A stretch of DNA of 64,000 bases. It comes from an uncultured Christensenella sp. (GTDB taxonomy: Bacteria; Bacillota; Clostridia; Christensenellales; Borkfalkiaceae). Within the stretch, counting starts at the first letter, position 1, and every line of letters starts with the position of its first letter. Made by a program: the position numbers and the translations under genes. Location: contig CAJTLT010000002.1 in assembly GCA_910577375.1 (NCBI GenBank), positions 186,001 to 250,000 on the forward strand, written 5' to 3'. This document shows, in pieces, positions 49,491 through 55,010 of the stretch. The notes beneath the pieces were generated by a model. The model made no database searches, was not told the origin of the DNA, and saw nothing but the letters and a program-made list of their open reading frames with translations.

Positions 49491-49790
49491 TTACAGCTTG
49501 ATTTTGATATCGACGCCCGCGGGAAGGTGAACCGTGTCCAAAAGCTTCGCGTTGGGGGTGTAAATATCGATAATTCTCTTATAAGTTCTCTGTTCGAACT
49601 GTTCGCGGCTGTCCTTGTATTTGTGGGGGGAACGAAGTATCGTAACTATTTCCCTTTCCGTGGGGAGGGGAATAGGCCCCGAAATTTTTGCGCCGCTCTT
49701 CTTCATCGTTTCAACGATGCGTGCCGCCGCCAAATCCACGAGTTCGTGGTCGTATGCCGCAAGTTTGATTCTGATTTTCTGTCCTGCCAT
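49491..49790 (-). CDS. rpsJ: Small ribosomal subunit protein uS10
   Basis: 99 residues; KIRIKLAAYDHELVDLAAARIVETMKKSGAKISGPIPLPTE and the NusE loop. Ribosomal protein and antitermination factor partner of NusB. First gene of the S10 operon. Confidence 0.97.
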   Translation of the reverse strand: MAGQKIRIKLAAYDHELVDLAAARIVETMKKSGAKISGPIPLPTEREIVTILRSPHKYKDSREQFEQRTYKRIIDIYTPNAKLLDTVHLPAGVDIKIKL

Positions 49791-50043
49791 TGTTTAACTC
49801 CTTTTTCCTAACCAAAATGATAATTTAACGCGTCAACTTATCCGTGTGTATCGCGACTTTTCCACTAAAAAACACCGATGTCTCGGCGTTAAGATTAAGC
49901 CGCGGTTAGTCGCAGGGGTCGCGCCCCCACACTTGTCAGCGCAAATTATCTGTGCGGGAGCTTAAAATCCGCATTTTTCAGTAACTTTGCACCTCATTCC
50001 TATACACAAAACGCACAAAAAGTATTCTCTTTTTATGACGCGC
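49791..50043 (-). promoter_or_regulatory. S10 operon leader (~250 nt)
   Basis: Region between the promoter at 50050-50078 and rpsJ. It is rich in inverted repeats (for example around 49905-49940) and ends with a terminator-like hairpin plus U tract at 49866-49890, then a ribosome site AAAGGAG. No open frame of note. Probably an autoregulated attenuator leader. Confidence 0.6.
49866..49890 (-). terminator. Attenuator-like hairpin in the S10 leader
   Basis: On the minus strand AACGCCGA pairs with TCGGTGTT (one G-U), loop GACA, followed by TTTTTT. It would stop transcription before rpsJ unless relieved. Confidence 0.6.
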
Positions 50044-50049
50044 TTGTCT

Positions 50050-50078
50050 ATTATATAATAGCCGTTTGATAAAGTCAA
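50050..50078 (-). promoter_or_regulatory. S10 operon promoter
   Basis: TTGACT (50078-50073), 17 bp, TATAAT (50055-50050) on the minus strand. Confidence 0.75.
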
Positions 50079-50334
50079 CGGAATTTACAGCGAATTTTTA
50101 AGGTTTTTCGCCGTTTTTTATGCGTTTTTGCGTGTTTTTCGCCCGATTTACCGCATTTTTGCCGCCTGTTTTTAAAACCCCCAATATATGGGCGTTTTTA
50201 CAGCAAATCCCGCATATTTAGGGCAAACCCAATGTTACAAAAATATGTATTTTATGGGTATTATATTTTCTTATGGACTTTTTAAAATGAAATATAACAT
50301 TTATTTTGAAAATATTTCACAAATTTGAACGAAT
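50079..50334. other. AT-rich intergenic stretch, no gene seen
   Basis: About 255 nt rich in T and A tracts with repeated GCGTTTTT-type segments. No open frame, promoter or clear hairpin that I can support. Confidence 0.5.
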
Positions 50335-50376
50335 TTACTCCTCTTTGCCCAGCTCCAACGCTATAAACAGCCCAAG
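50335..50376 (-). pseudogene. Detached C-terminal 13 codons of the DUF6809-like gene
   Basis: In-frame continuation after the amber codon, encoding LGLFIALELGKEE and ending at TAA (50337-50335). It matches the family's conserved C-terminus, so it is coding sequence cut off by a recent nonsense change or read through by suppression. Confidence 0.6.
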
Positions 50377-50592
50377 CTAAAACCCGTCTTTAAAGTTTTT
50401 AAAATTCCTTTCTCCGTCCATAAGCGCCGCAAGATTGATAATACCGTCAAATTTTTCAAAGCTTTCCTCGGAAACGTTTTTTCTGTATTCCTCTATCGCG
50501 CCGTGAAATTTTTTGCTTAATTCCAGATATGTTTTTGTATCCGGCAGCTTTTCACAATACCTTTTATCTCCGAAATAAATACTTTCAAGCAT
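50377..50592 (-). CDS. DUF6809-like protein interrupted by an amber codon
   Basis: 71 residues as read. MLESIYFGDKRYCEKLPDTKTYLELSKKF resembles the start of the DUF6809 family, small helical proteins of Clostridia. The frame stops at TAG (50379-50377) right after FKDGF. The same frame then continues LGLFIALELGKEE to a TAA at 50335, and the family normally has GF-x-LG...E at exactly this point (compare GFKKGILLGIEVNG in the homologue at 53721). So one sense codon appears to have become amber, removing the last helix. GGAGAG precedes the ATG. Divergent from the XRE gene at 50707. Confidence 0.7.
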   Translation of the reverse strand: MLESIYFGDKRYCEKLPDTKTYLELSKKFHGAIEEYRKNVSEESFEKFDGIINLAALMDGERNFKNFKDGF

Positions 50593-50644
50593 AACTTCTC
50601 TCTCCTTTCAATTTAAAAACAATCGCAGCAAAATTTATATAGAT

Positions 50645-50673
50645 ATGTTATACGAGAATTGCTCGTAAGTCAA
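50645..50673 (-). promoter_or_regulatory. DUF6809 promoter whose spacer is a 17-bp operator
   Basis: TTGACT (50673-50668), 17 bp, TAACAT (50650-50645) on the minus strand. The spacer 50651-50667 is exactly the inverted repeat TACGAGAATTGCTCGTA. A second copy, TACGAGAATTTTTCGTA, lies at 50680-50696 just before the XRE gene. Binding there would block both promoters. Confidence 0.8.
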
Positions 50674-50706
50674 GTATTTTACGAGAATTTTTCGTATCAT
50701 ATAATC

Positions 50707-50913
50707 ATGCAAAATACCTTAGCGCAAAGAATAAAAACAATAAGAACCGAAAGGGGCTTATCACAGCAACAATTCGGAGAATTACTTTCCGTATCACAAG
50801 ACAACGTCTCTTTATGGGAAAACAATAAAAGCACGCCGTCAGCCGAGCATATCATAAAAATTTGCAAAATATTCGAAATCTCCGCTGATTATTTATTAGG
50901 TCTGGAGGATTAA
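50707..50913 (+). CDS. Small XRE-family HTH regulator
   Basis: 68 residues: LAQRIKTIRTERGLSQQQFGELLSVSQDNVSLWENNKSTPSAEHIIKICKIFEISADYLLGLED, a bare HTH_3 domain. The frame is open upstream, but TATCAT (50695-50700) ends 6 nt before the ATG at 50707 and no Shine-Dalgarno exists, so a leaderless start is likely. Two TACGAG-n5-CTCGTA type operators lie upstream, one in the divergent DUF6809 promoter. Probable autorepressor and repressor of the DUF6809-like gene. Confidence 0.85.
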   Translation: MQNTLAQRIKTIRTERGLSQQQFGELLSVSQDNVSLWENNKSTPSAEHIIKICKIFEISADYLLGLED

Positions 50914-50941
50914 AAAACCGTTTATTACTCATTTATTATTA

Positions 50942-51006
50942 CACATATTGTGCAAATATTATATTACACGTTTTGTGCAAAGTCAATCATTTTTCCACAT
51001 ATTGTG
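50942..51006. promoter_or_regulatory. Three operator copies CACATATTGTG and an antisense-facing promoter
   Basis: CACATATTGTG (50942-50952), CACGTTTTGTG (50967-50977) and CACATATTGTG (50996-51006). On the minus strand TTGACT (50986-50981), 17 bp, TATAAT (50963-50958) places the middle copy inside the spacer. This promoter points into the 3' end of the XRE gene 50707-50913; no gene follows it. Confidence 0.75.
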
Positions 51007-51019
51007 CAATAATAATTTT

Positions 51020-51220
51020 ATGGAACTTCATAACCGCTTAAAAGAATTAAGAAATGAAAACGGACTTACTTTAAAGCAAGTTTCATCCTCGTTAGGGTTA
51101 ACGTTAAGCGCATATGCAAACTATGAACACGGCATAAGAGAGCCGTCAGTCGATACAATCAAGCGCATTTGCAGATTTTATAAAATCTCCGCAGACTACC
51201 TATTGGATTTAGAAAATTAA
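51020..51220 (+). CDS. Small XRE-family HTH regulator
   Basis: 66 residues: LHNRLKELRNENGLTLKQVSSSLGLTLSAYANYEHGIREPSVDTIKRICRFYKISADYLLDLEN. HTH_3 only. The frame opens further upstream but only through the operators; the ATG at 51020 is preceded 6 nt away by AATAAT and no Shine-Dalgarno. It is close to the next XRE gene (both have Y-x-x-GIREPS and the C-terminal ADYLL-LE), a probable tandem duplication with diverged operators. Confidence 0.85.
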   Translation: MELHNRLKELRNENGLTLKQVSSSLGLTLSAYANYEHGIREPSVDTIKRICRFYKISADYLLDLEN

Positions 51221-51248
51221 AATACTGTGTGACTTGTCGATATTTTGC

Positions 51249-51261
51249 ACACAGTCTGTGT
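51249..51261. promoter_or_regulatory. Operator palindrome of the XRE gene at 51274
   Basis: ACACAG-T-CTGTGT is a perfect 13-nt palindrome. A half site CTGTGT lies at 51225-51230. It ends 1 nt before a TAATAT that is 6 nt from the ATG. Confidence 0.6.
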
Positions 51262-51273
51262 TAATATTTTTTT

Positions 51274-51477
51274 ATGACAGATTTTGCCGAAAAACTTAAA
51301 ACACTGCGGTTAGAGAACGGCTTATCGCAAAAAGACGTATCTTTCGCTTTGGGTATGACGAGAAACGCATTTACAAATTACGAAACAGGCATAAGAGAAC
51401 CGTCGCTCGAAACGTTGAAAAAAATTTGCAGATATTTTAACGTGTCGGCAGATTATTTATTAGGTTTGGAAGACTGA
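51274..51477 (+). CDS. Small XRE-family HTH regulator
   Basis: 67 residues: FAEKLKTLRLENGLSQKDVSFALGMTRNAFTNYETGIREPSLETLKKICRYFNVSADYLLGLED. HTH_3 only, no Shine-Dalgarno; a run of six T separates the ATG from a -10-like TAATAT. A dedicated palindrome (ACACAGTCTGTGT) lies immediately upstream, suggesting autorepression. Unlike its siblings no divergent promoter is found. A strong bidirectional terminator follows. Confidence 0.85.
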   Translation: MTDFAEKLKTLRLENGLSQKDVSFALGMTRNAFTNYETGIREPSLETLKKICRYFNVSADYLLGLED

Positions 51478-51496
51478 AAACAGTTTAAATAAAAGA

Positions 51497-51529
51497 GCGC
51501 CCGAAAGTTAAACTTTCGGGCGCGTTTTT
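51497..51529. terminator. Bidirectional terminator
   Basis: GCGCCCGAAAGTT/AACTTTCGGGCGC (51497-51509, 51511-51523) followed by GTTTTTA; convergent between the XRE gene and the EF-G paralogue. Confidence 0.85.
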
Positions 51530-51550
51530 ATAAATAACTTTTCTTCTTTA

Positions 51551-53596
51551 TTATCCTTTTATGATTTTATCCGCAATTTGGGGCGGAACTTCTTCATACT
51601 GCACAAACTCGGTTGAAAATTTCCCCTGTCCGCGCGTCATTCCGCGCAAATCCGTTGCATATTTGGTTATTTCGGAAAGAGGAACTTCCGCCGCAACCAC
51701 AGTCAATCCGCCCTCTTGCGAGCTTTCGGAAATTCTTCCGCGCCGTTTGGATATATCCCCCATTACCGCGCCGAGATAATCTCCCGCAACCAAAACGCGC
51801 AACTTCATAACGGGTTCAAGCAACACCGGCTTTGCATTTTTAATCCCCTCTTTAAACGCAAGCGCAGCCGCCGCTTTGAACGCCATCTCCGAAGAATCCA
51901 CGTCGTGATAACTTCCGTCATACAAAACCGCTTTAACGCCTATCACGGGGTATCCTGCAAGAACTCCGCGCCCCAGACACTCACGCAAGCCCTTTTCCAC
52001 CGCGGGGATGTACTGCTTGGGCACAGCTCCGCCGACAACCTCGTCGCCGAACACAAACTCCTCTTCGCAAGGCTCGAACCGCACTTTGCAATGTCCGTAC
52101 TGTCCGTGCCCGCCGGATTGCTTTTTATGTTTGCCCTCCGCGTTGGCAACGGCACGTATAGTTTCGCGGTAAGGAATTTTCGGTTCTGCCAGAGTTACGT
52201 CGATATTGTAACGCTGTTTCAGCTTTTTTGCAAGCATCTCTATATGCACCTCGCCTTGCCCGCTCACAACAAGCTCGCCGGTATCCGCACGCTTTTCAAC
52301 CGAAAAAGTATAATCTTCCTCGCTCATTTTATTAAAGCCTGCAAAGACCTTATCTTCGTCTCCCTTTGTAACGGCGTTCACCGCCAAAGAAAGAGAAGGC
52401 TTGGGGAACCGGATAGGGTCGAACTGCAAATTCGTGCCCGTCGCGCAAAGCGTATGGTTAGTATCAGTACTCGTAAGCTTATTCACCGCGCCGATATCGC
52501 CCGCCGTAAGCTCGGGCACAAGCTCGCATTTTTTTCCGCGCAACGCAAAAATCTGCCCGATACGCTCTTCGCCCCCTGTATTGGAGTTCAAAACCGTCAT
52601 ACCGCTTTTCAGTCTTCCGCGGAAAATCTTTATATAATTTAGCTTGCCCGAATACGCGTCGTAAACAGTTTTGAAAACCTGCGCTGCGAAAGGTCCGTCC
52701 TCTTCGCAATTTACGTTAACAATTTCGTCAGCGTTCAAATCTGTTGCAAGCGAGTTTTTGCGTTCGTTCGCCGTGGGCATATAGCGGACGATTTCGTCCA
52801 AAAGATTGATAACACCTCGGTTTTGGAGCGCGCTTCCCGCCATTACGGGGATTACGTTGCCCGTGGCGATGCCCTTTCTCACGCCGTGAACGGTATCGTC
52901 TTTGGAAAGCTTTCCTTCTTCGAAATATTTATCCAAAAGAATTTCGTCGTTTTCAGCTGCGGTTTCCATAAGGCTCGTCTGCATTTCTTCCATATATCCG
53001 CGCAGTTCCGCGGGTATTTCAATTTCCTGCGGTCCTTGCGTGGAAAATTTATAAGCCTTTTCCTGAATCGCGTTGACGTAACCCGTCATTTTTCCGTCAG
53101 CCATGATAGGCAACTGAATGGGCGCAAGCTTGCCCGCATATTTTTCTTTAAGCGCGGCAACCGTTCCCGCGTAGTCCGCGTTCGGCTTATCCATACCGTT
53201 TATAAAAATAACGAGCGGTTTGCCGAGTTTCAAACAGTATTCAACCACGCTTTCCGCGCCTATGGGCAAAACTCCGTTCGCGCCGATAACAAGAACCGCC
53301 GCACCGCAAGCCGCAAGCCCCTCGTGCCGTTCGCCCTCGAAATCGTAAAAGCCGGGCAAATCCAAAAGATTGATTTTTACGCCTTTCCAAATAAGATAGG
53401 CAACGGAGGTATAAACGGAAATTTTCTTTGCCTTTTCAAGCTCGTCAAAGTCCGTAACGGTTGTTCCGTCTTCGGTTTTGCCCATGCGGTCTATAACGCC
53501 GCCGTTGAAGAGCATCGCCTCGCAAAGAGTAGTTTTTCCCTCTCCGCTGTGCCCGATTATCGCAACATTTCTGATTTCTTTTGCCGTAATATTCAT
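51551..53596 (-). CDS. Elongation factor G paralogue (EF-G-like GTPase)
   Basis: 681 residues with the five-domain EF-G plan. The switch and loop motifs differ from canonical EF-G: P-loop GHSGEGKT instead of GHVDHGKT, DLPGF instead of DTPGH, and NGMDKPNADY instead of NKMDR. Domain IV is seen as GGHGQYGHCKVRFEP and domain V as KRRGRISESSQEGG. This fits the second EF-G clade of Clostridia, whose role (perhaps ribosome rescue or recycling) is unsettled. AAGGGG precedes the ATG. Promoter TTGAAT-17-TATAAT at 53639-53667. The canonical fusA is not in this window. Confidence 0.88.
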   Translation of the reverse strand: MNITAKEIRNVAIIGHSGEGKTTLCEAMLFNGGVIDRMGKTEDGTTVTDFDELEKAKKISVYTSVAYLIWKGVKINLLDLPGFYDFEGERHEGLAACGAAVLVIGANGVLPIGAESVVEYCLKLGKPLVIFINGMDKPNADYAGTVAALKEKYAGKLAPIQLPIMADGKMTGYVNAIQEKAYKFSTQGPQEIEIPAELRGYMEEMQTSLMETAAENDEILLDKYFEEGKLSKDDTVHGVRKGIATGNVIPVMAGSALQNRGVINLLDEIVRYMPTANERKNSLATDLNADEIVNVNCEEDGPFAAQVFKTVYDAYSGKLNYIKIFRGRLKSGMTVLNSNTGGEERIGQIFALRGKKCELVPELTAGDIGAVNKLTSTDTNHTLCATGTNLQFDPIRFPKPSLSLAVNAVTKGDEDKVFAGFNKMSEEDYTFSVEKRADTGELVVSGQGEVHIEMLAKKLKQRYNIDVTLAEPKIPYRETIRAVANAEGKHKKQSGGHGQYGHCKVRFEPCEEEFVFGDEVVGGAVPKQYIPAVEKGLRECLGRGVLAGYPVIGVKAVLYDGSYHDVDSSEMAFKAAAALAFKEGIKNAKPVLLEPVMKLRVLVAGDYLGAVMGDISKRRGRISESSQEGGLTVVAAEVPLSEITKYATDLRGMTRGQGKFSTEFVQYEEVPPQIADKIIKG

Positions 53597-53638
53597 AGTA
53601 GTCCCCTTATCCCGCTTAAATCAGCGGCTTATATTTGC

Positions 53639-53667
53639 ATTATAATATATAATTTCACTCAATTCAA
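53639..53667 (-). promoter_or_regulatory. Promoter of the EF-G paralogue
   Basis: TTGAAT (53667-53662), 17 bp, TATAAT (53644-53639). Confidence 0.7.
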
Positions 53668-53671
53668 TAGG

Positions 53672-53708
53672 CAAATAAAAAAAGCCGCCGAAATATTTTC
53701 GGCGGCTT
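53672..53708 (-). terminator. Terminator of the DUF6809-like gene
   Basis: AAGCCGCCGAAA/TTTCGGCGGCTT stem (53682-53693, 53697-53708) followed on the minus strand by TTTTTTTATTT. Confidence 0.85.
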
Positions 53709-53720
53709 AACATACGGTTT

Positions 53721-53978
53721 TTATCCGTTAACCTCTATCCCAAGCAAAATACCCTTTTTAAATCCCTCAAAAAACCGCGCTTTTGCGTATTCGTGCGCTT
53801 CTTCATCAGTTTTATTTAAAAGATTTGCAAACATTTGCTTTTGTTCTTCGTTCAGAGAATTTTCAAACTCCATCGCAAGCGCCGCAATCTCGTCGGAAAT
53901 TTCCCAAAACTCGTCCGTTTCTTTAATAAATCCATCGCCGGATTTCCCTTTATAAATTTCCTCAATAACCGATTTCAT
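53721..53978 (-). CDS. DUF6809-like small helical protein
   Basis: 85 residues from the ATG at 53978 (GAGGTG 4 nt upstream); the longer frame covers only the promoter. MKSVIEEIYKGKSGDGFIKETDEFWEISDEI..., a central FENSLNEEQKQMFANLLNKTDEEAHEYAKARFFEGFKKGILLGIEV match the DUF6809 pattern with an intact GF-x-x-G...E terminus. Acidic, all helical, function unknown. It is divergent from the XRE array at 54084 and its promoter has the presumed operator in the spacer, so it is probably the repressed target. Confidence 0.78.
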   Translation of the reverse strand: MKSVIEEIYKGKSGDGFIKETDEFWEISDEIAALAMEFENSLNEEQKQMFANLLNKTDEEAHEYAKARFFEGFKKGILLGIEVNG

Positions 53979-54006
53979 AAACCACCTCAATGCAATTTGT
54001 ACAATA

Positions 54007-54035
54007 ATTATAAATCTGCAACACAGATATGTCAA
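54007..54035 (-). promoter_or_regulatory. Perfect promoter with an operator in its spacer
   Basis: TTGACA (54035-54030), 17 bp, TATAAT (54012-54007) on the minus strand: full consensus. The spacer holds ATCTG-CAACA-CAGAT (54014-54028), and a further ATATCTGT lies at 54061-54068 next to the XRE start. Confidence 0.8.
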
Positions 54036-54083
54036 GCATTATAAAGATTTAAGCAATAAAATATCTGTATGATAGATTTTAAT

Positions 54084-54287
54084 ATGGAAAAAACCGGATT
54101 ACGCATAAAAGAGTTGAGAACGGTATTCGGGCTGTCACAAAAAGCTTTGGCAGAAAAAATCGGCGTAGCACAAAATACTTTAACACAATACGAAAAAGGC
54201 ACGTCAAAAATAAGTTTAGACGTGCTTGTAAAACTTGCCCAGATTTTAGAAACTTCCACCGATTACTTGCTCGGTTTAGAAGATTAA
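54084..54287 (+). CDS. XRE-family HTH regulator, array gene 1
   Basis: 67 residues: MEKTGLRIKELRTVFGLSQKALAEKIGVAQNTLTQYEKGTSKISLDVLVKLAQILETSTDYLLGLED. An upstream in-frame ATG at 54069 lies inside a -10-like TATGAT (54068-54073), so 54084 is chosen; leader only a few nt and no Shine-Dalgarno. First of four tandem XRE genes separated by 8-10 nt. Presumed repressor of the divergent DUF6809-like gene and of the array. Confidence 0.83.
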   Translation: MEKTGLRIKELRTVFGLSQKALAEKIGVAQNTLTQYEKGTSKISLDVLVKLAQILETSTDYLLGLED

Positions 54288-54297
54288 AAATTTTATT

Positions 54298-54504
54298 ATG
54301 ATACAGGTTTTCAGAGAAAGATTATACGAAGAAATAAAGCGCAGCGGAATTACAACAAAAGAACTTGCCGAAAAAACAGGCGTTTCTCCCGAAATGATTA
54401 CCCAATATTATACGACCAAAAAACTTCCGCGCCTTGACACCTTTTTACAATTGTGCAAAGCGCTTGATGTTTCCGCTGATTATTTATTAGGCTTAGAAGA
54501 TTAA
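54298..54504 (+). CDS. XRE-family HTH regulator, array gene 2
   Basis: 68 residues: VFRERLYEEIKRSGITTKELAEKTGVSPEMITQYYTTKKLPRLDTFLQLCKALDVSADYLLGLED. HTH_3 with a changed turn (YTTKKLP in place of the usual E-x-G-x-x-x-P). 10 nt after gene 1, no Shine-Dalgarno. The recognition helix (SPEMITQYYT) differs from its neighbours, so a different DNA site is expected. Confidence 0.83.
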   Translation: MIQVFRERLYEEIKRSGITTKELAEKTGVSPEMITQYYTTKKLPRLDTFLQLCKALDVSADYLLGLED

Positions 54505-54513
54505 AAATATTTT

Positions 54514-54714
54514 ATGGATTACATTGAAGTAATAAAACAGGTTATGGTTGAGCAACAATTAACTCAACAAAAACTTGCGGAAATTTTAAACGTTAATCAA
54601 ACAACCGTAAACCAATGGTTATTGGGTCGTAAAAAACCGAGTTATGATAATATTAAAACTATTTATGAAAAACTCGGCATAACTCCAAACGTACTTTTCG
54701 GTTTGGAAGATTAA
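54514..54714 (+). CDS. XRE-family HTH regulator, array gene 3
   Basis: 66 residues: VIKQVMVEQQLTQQKLAEILNVNQTTVNQWLLGRKKPSYDNIKTIYEKLGITPNVLFGLED. HTH_3 domain; the tail keeps FGLED but the preceding helix has diverged (ITPNVL). 9 nt after gene 2, no Shine-Dalgarno. Confidence 0.82.
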   Translation: MDYIEVIKQVMVEQQLTQQKLAEILNVNQTTVNQWLLGRKKPSYDNIKTIYEKLGITPNVLFGLED

Positions 54715-54722
54715 ACTATCTT

Positions 54723-54926
54723 ATGAATTACTTTACTGAACGATTAAAAGAATTACGAATTGAAAAAGGTTTATCATTAGTGCAGCTTGCAAAAGAAACG
54801 GGCATAAGCAAAAGCGCGATTTCCTTTTGGGAGAACGGCGACAGAATACCTACGGCATTACATATAATAACGCTTGCCAAATATTTTGAAGTTTCTGCCG
54901 ACTATTTGTTAGGTCTTGAAGATTAA
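54723..54926 (+). CDS. XRE-family HTH regulator, array gene 4
   Basis: 67 residues: FTERLKELRIEKGLSLVQLAKETGISKSAISFWENGDRIPTALHIITLAKYFEVSADYLLGLED. 8 nt after gene 3 (GGAAGA of the previous stop region lies 12 nt upstream). Last intact gene of the array; its end and the following bases repeat as a relic (54927-54953). Confidence 0.83.
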   Translation: MNYFTERLKELRIEKGLSLVQLAKETGISKSAISFWENGDRIPTALHIITLAKYFEVSADYLLGLED

Positions 54927-54953
54927 AATTATTTTATGAATTACTCAGTTTAA
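54927..54953 (+). pseudogene. Relic start of a fifth array gene
   Basis: After the TAA of array gene 4 the spacing and start recur: a short A/T spacer and ATGAATTAC (54936-54944), identical to the first nine bases of array gene 4, then TCAGTTTAA, giving only five codons. This looks like a copy removed by recombination or deletion. Confidence 0.55.
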
Positions 54954-54964
54954 CCGTAAATAAT

Positions 54965-55008
54965 ACGCGTCCGACGGCTTGTTTGCCGTCGGACGCGTTA
55001 TTTTAAAG
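54965..55008. terminator. Bidirectional terminator after the XRE array
   Basis: 14-bp arms (54965-54978, 54985-54998), loop TTGTTT, followed by TATTTTAAA on the plus strand; also usable for the leftward gene 55011-55892. Confidence 0.85.
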
Positions 55009-55010
55009 GT

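Noticed and set aside
54069..54083. Upstream ATG of array gene 1
   Set aside because: It overlaps the -10-like TATGAT, so it would not be in the transcript; the ATG at 54084 also aligns with the siblings.
50335..54953. Prophage or integrative element
   Set aside because: Many Cro/CI-like genes suggested a phage control region, but there is no integrase, recombinase, replication, structural or lysis gene, and no att-type repeat or tRNA.
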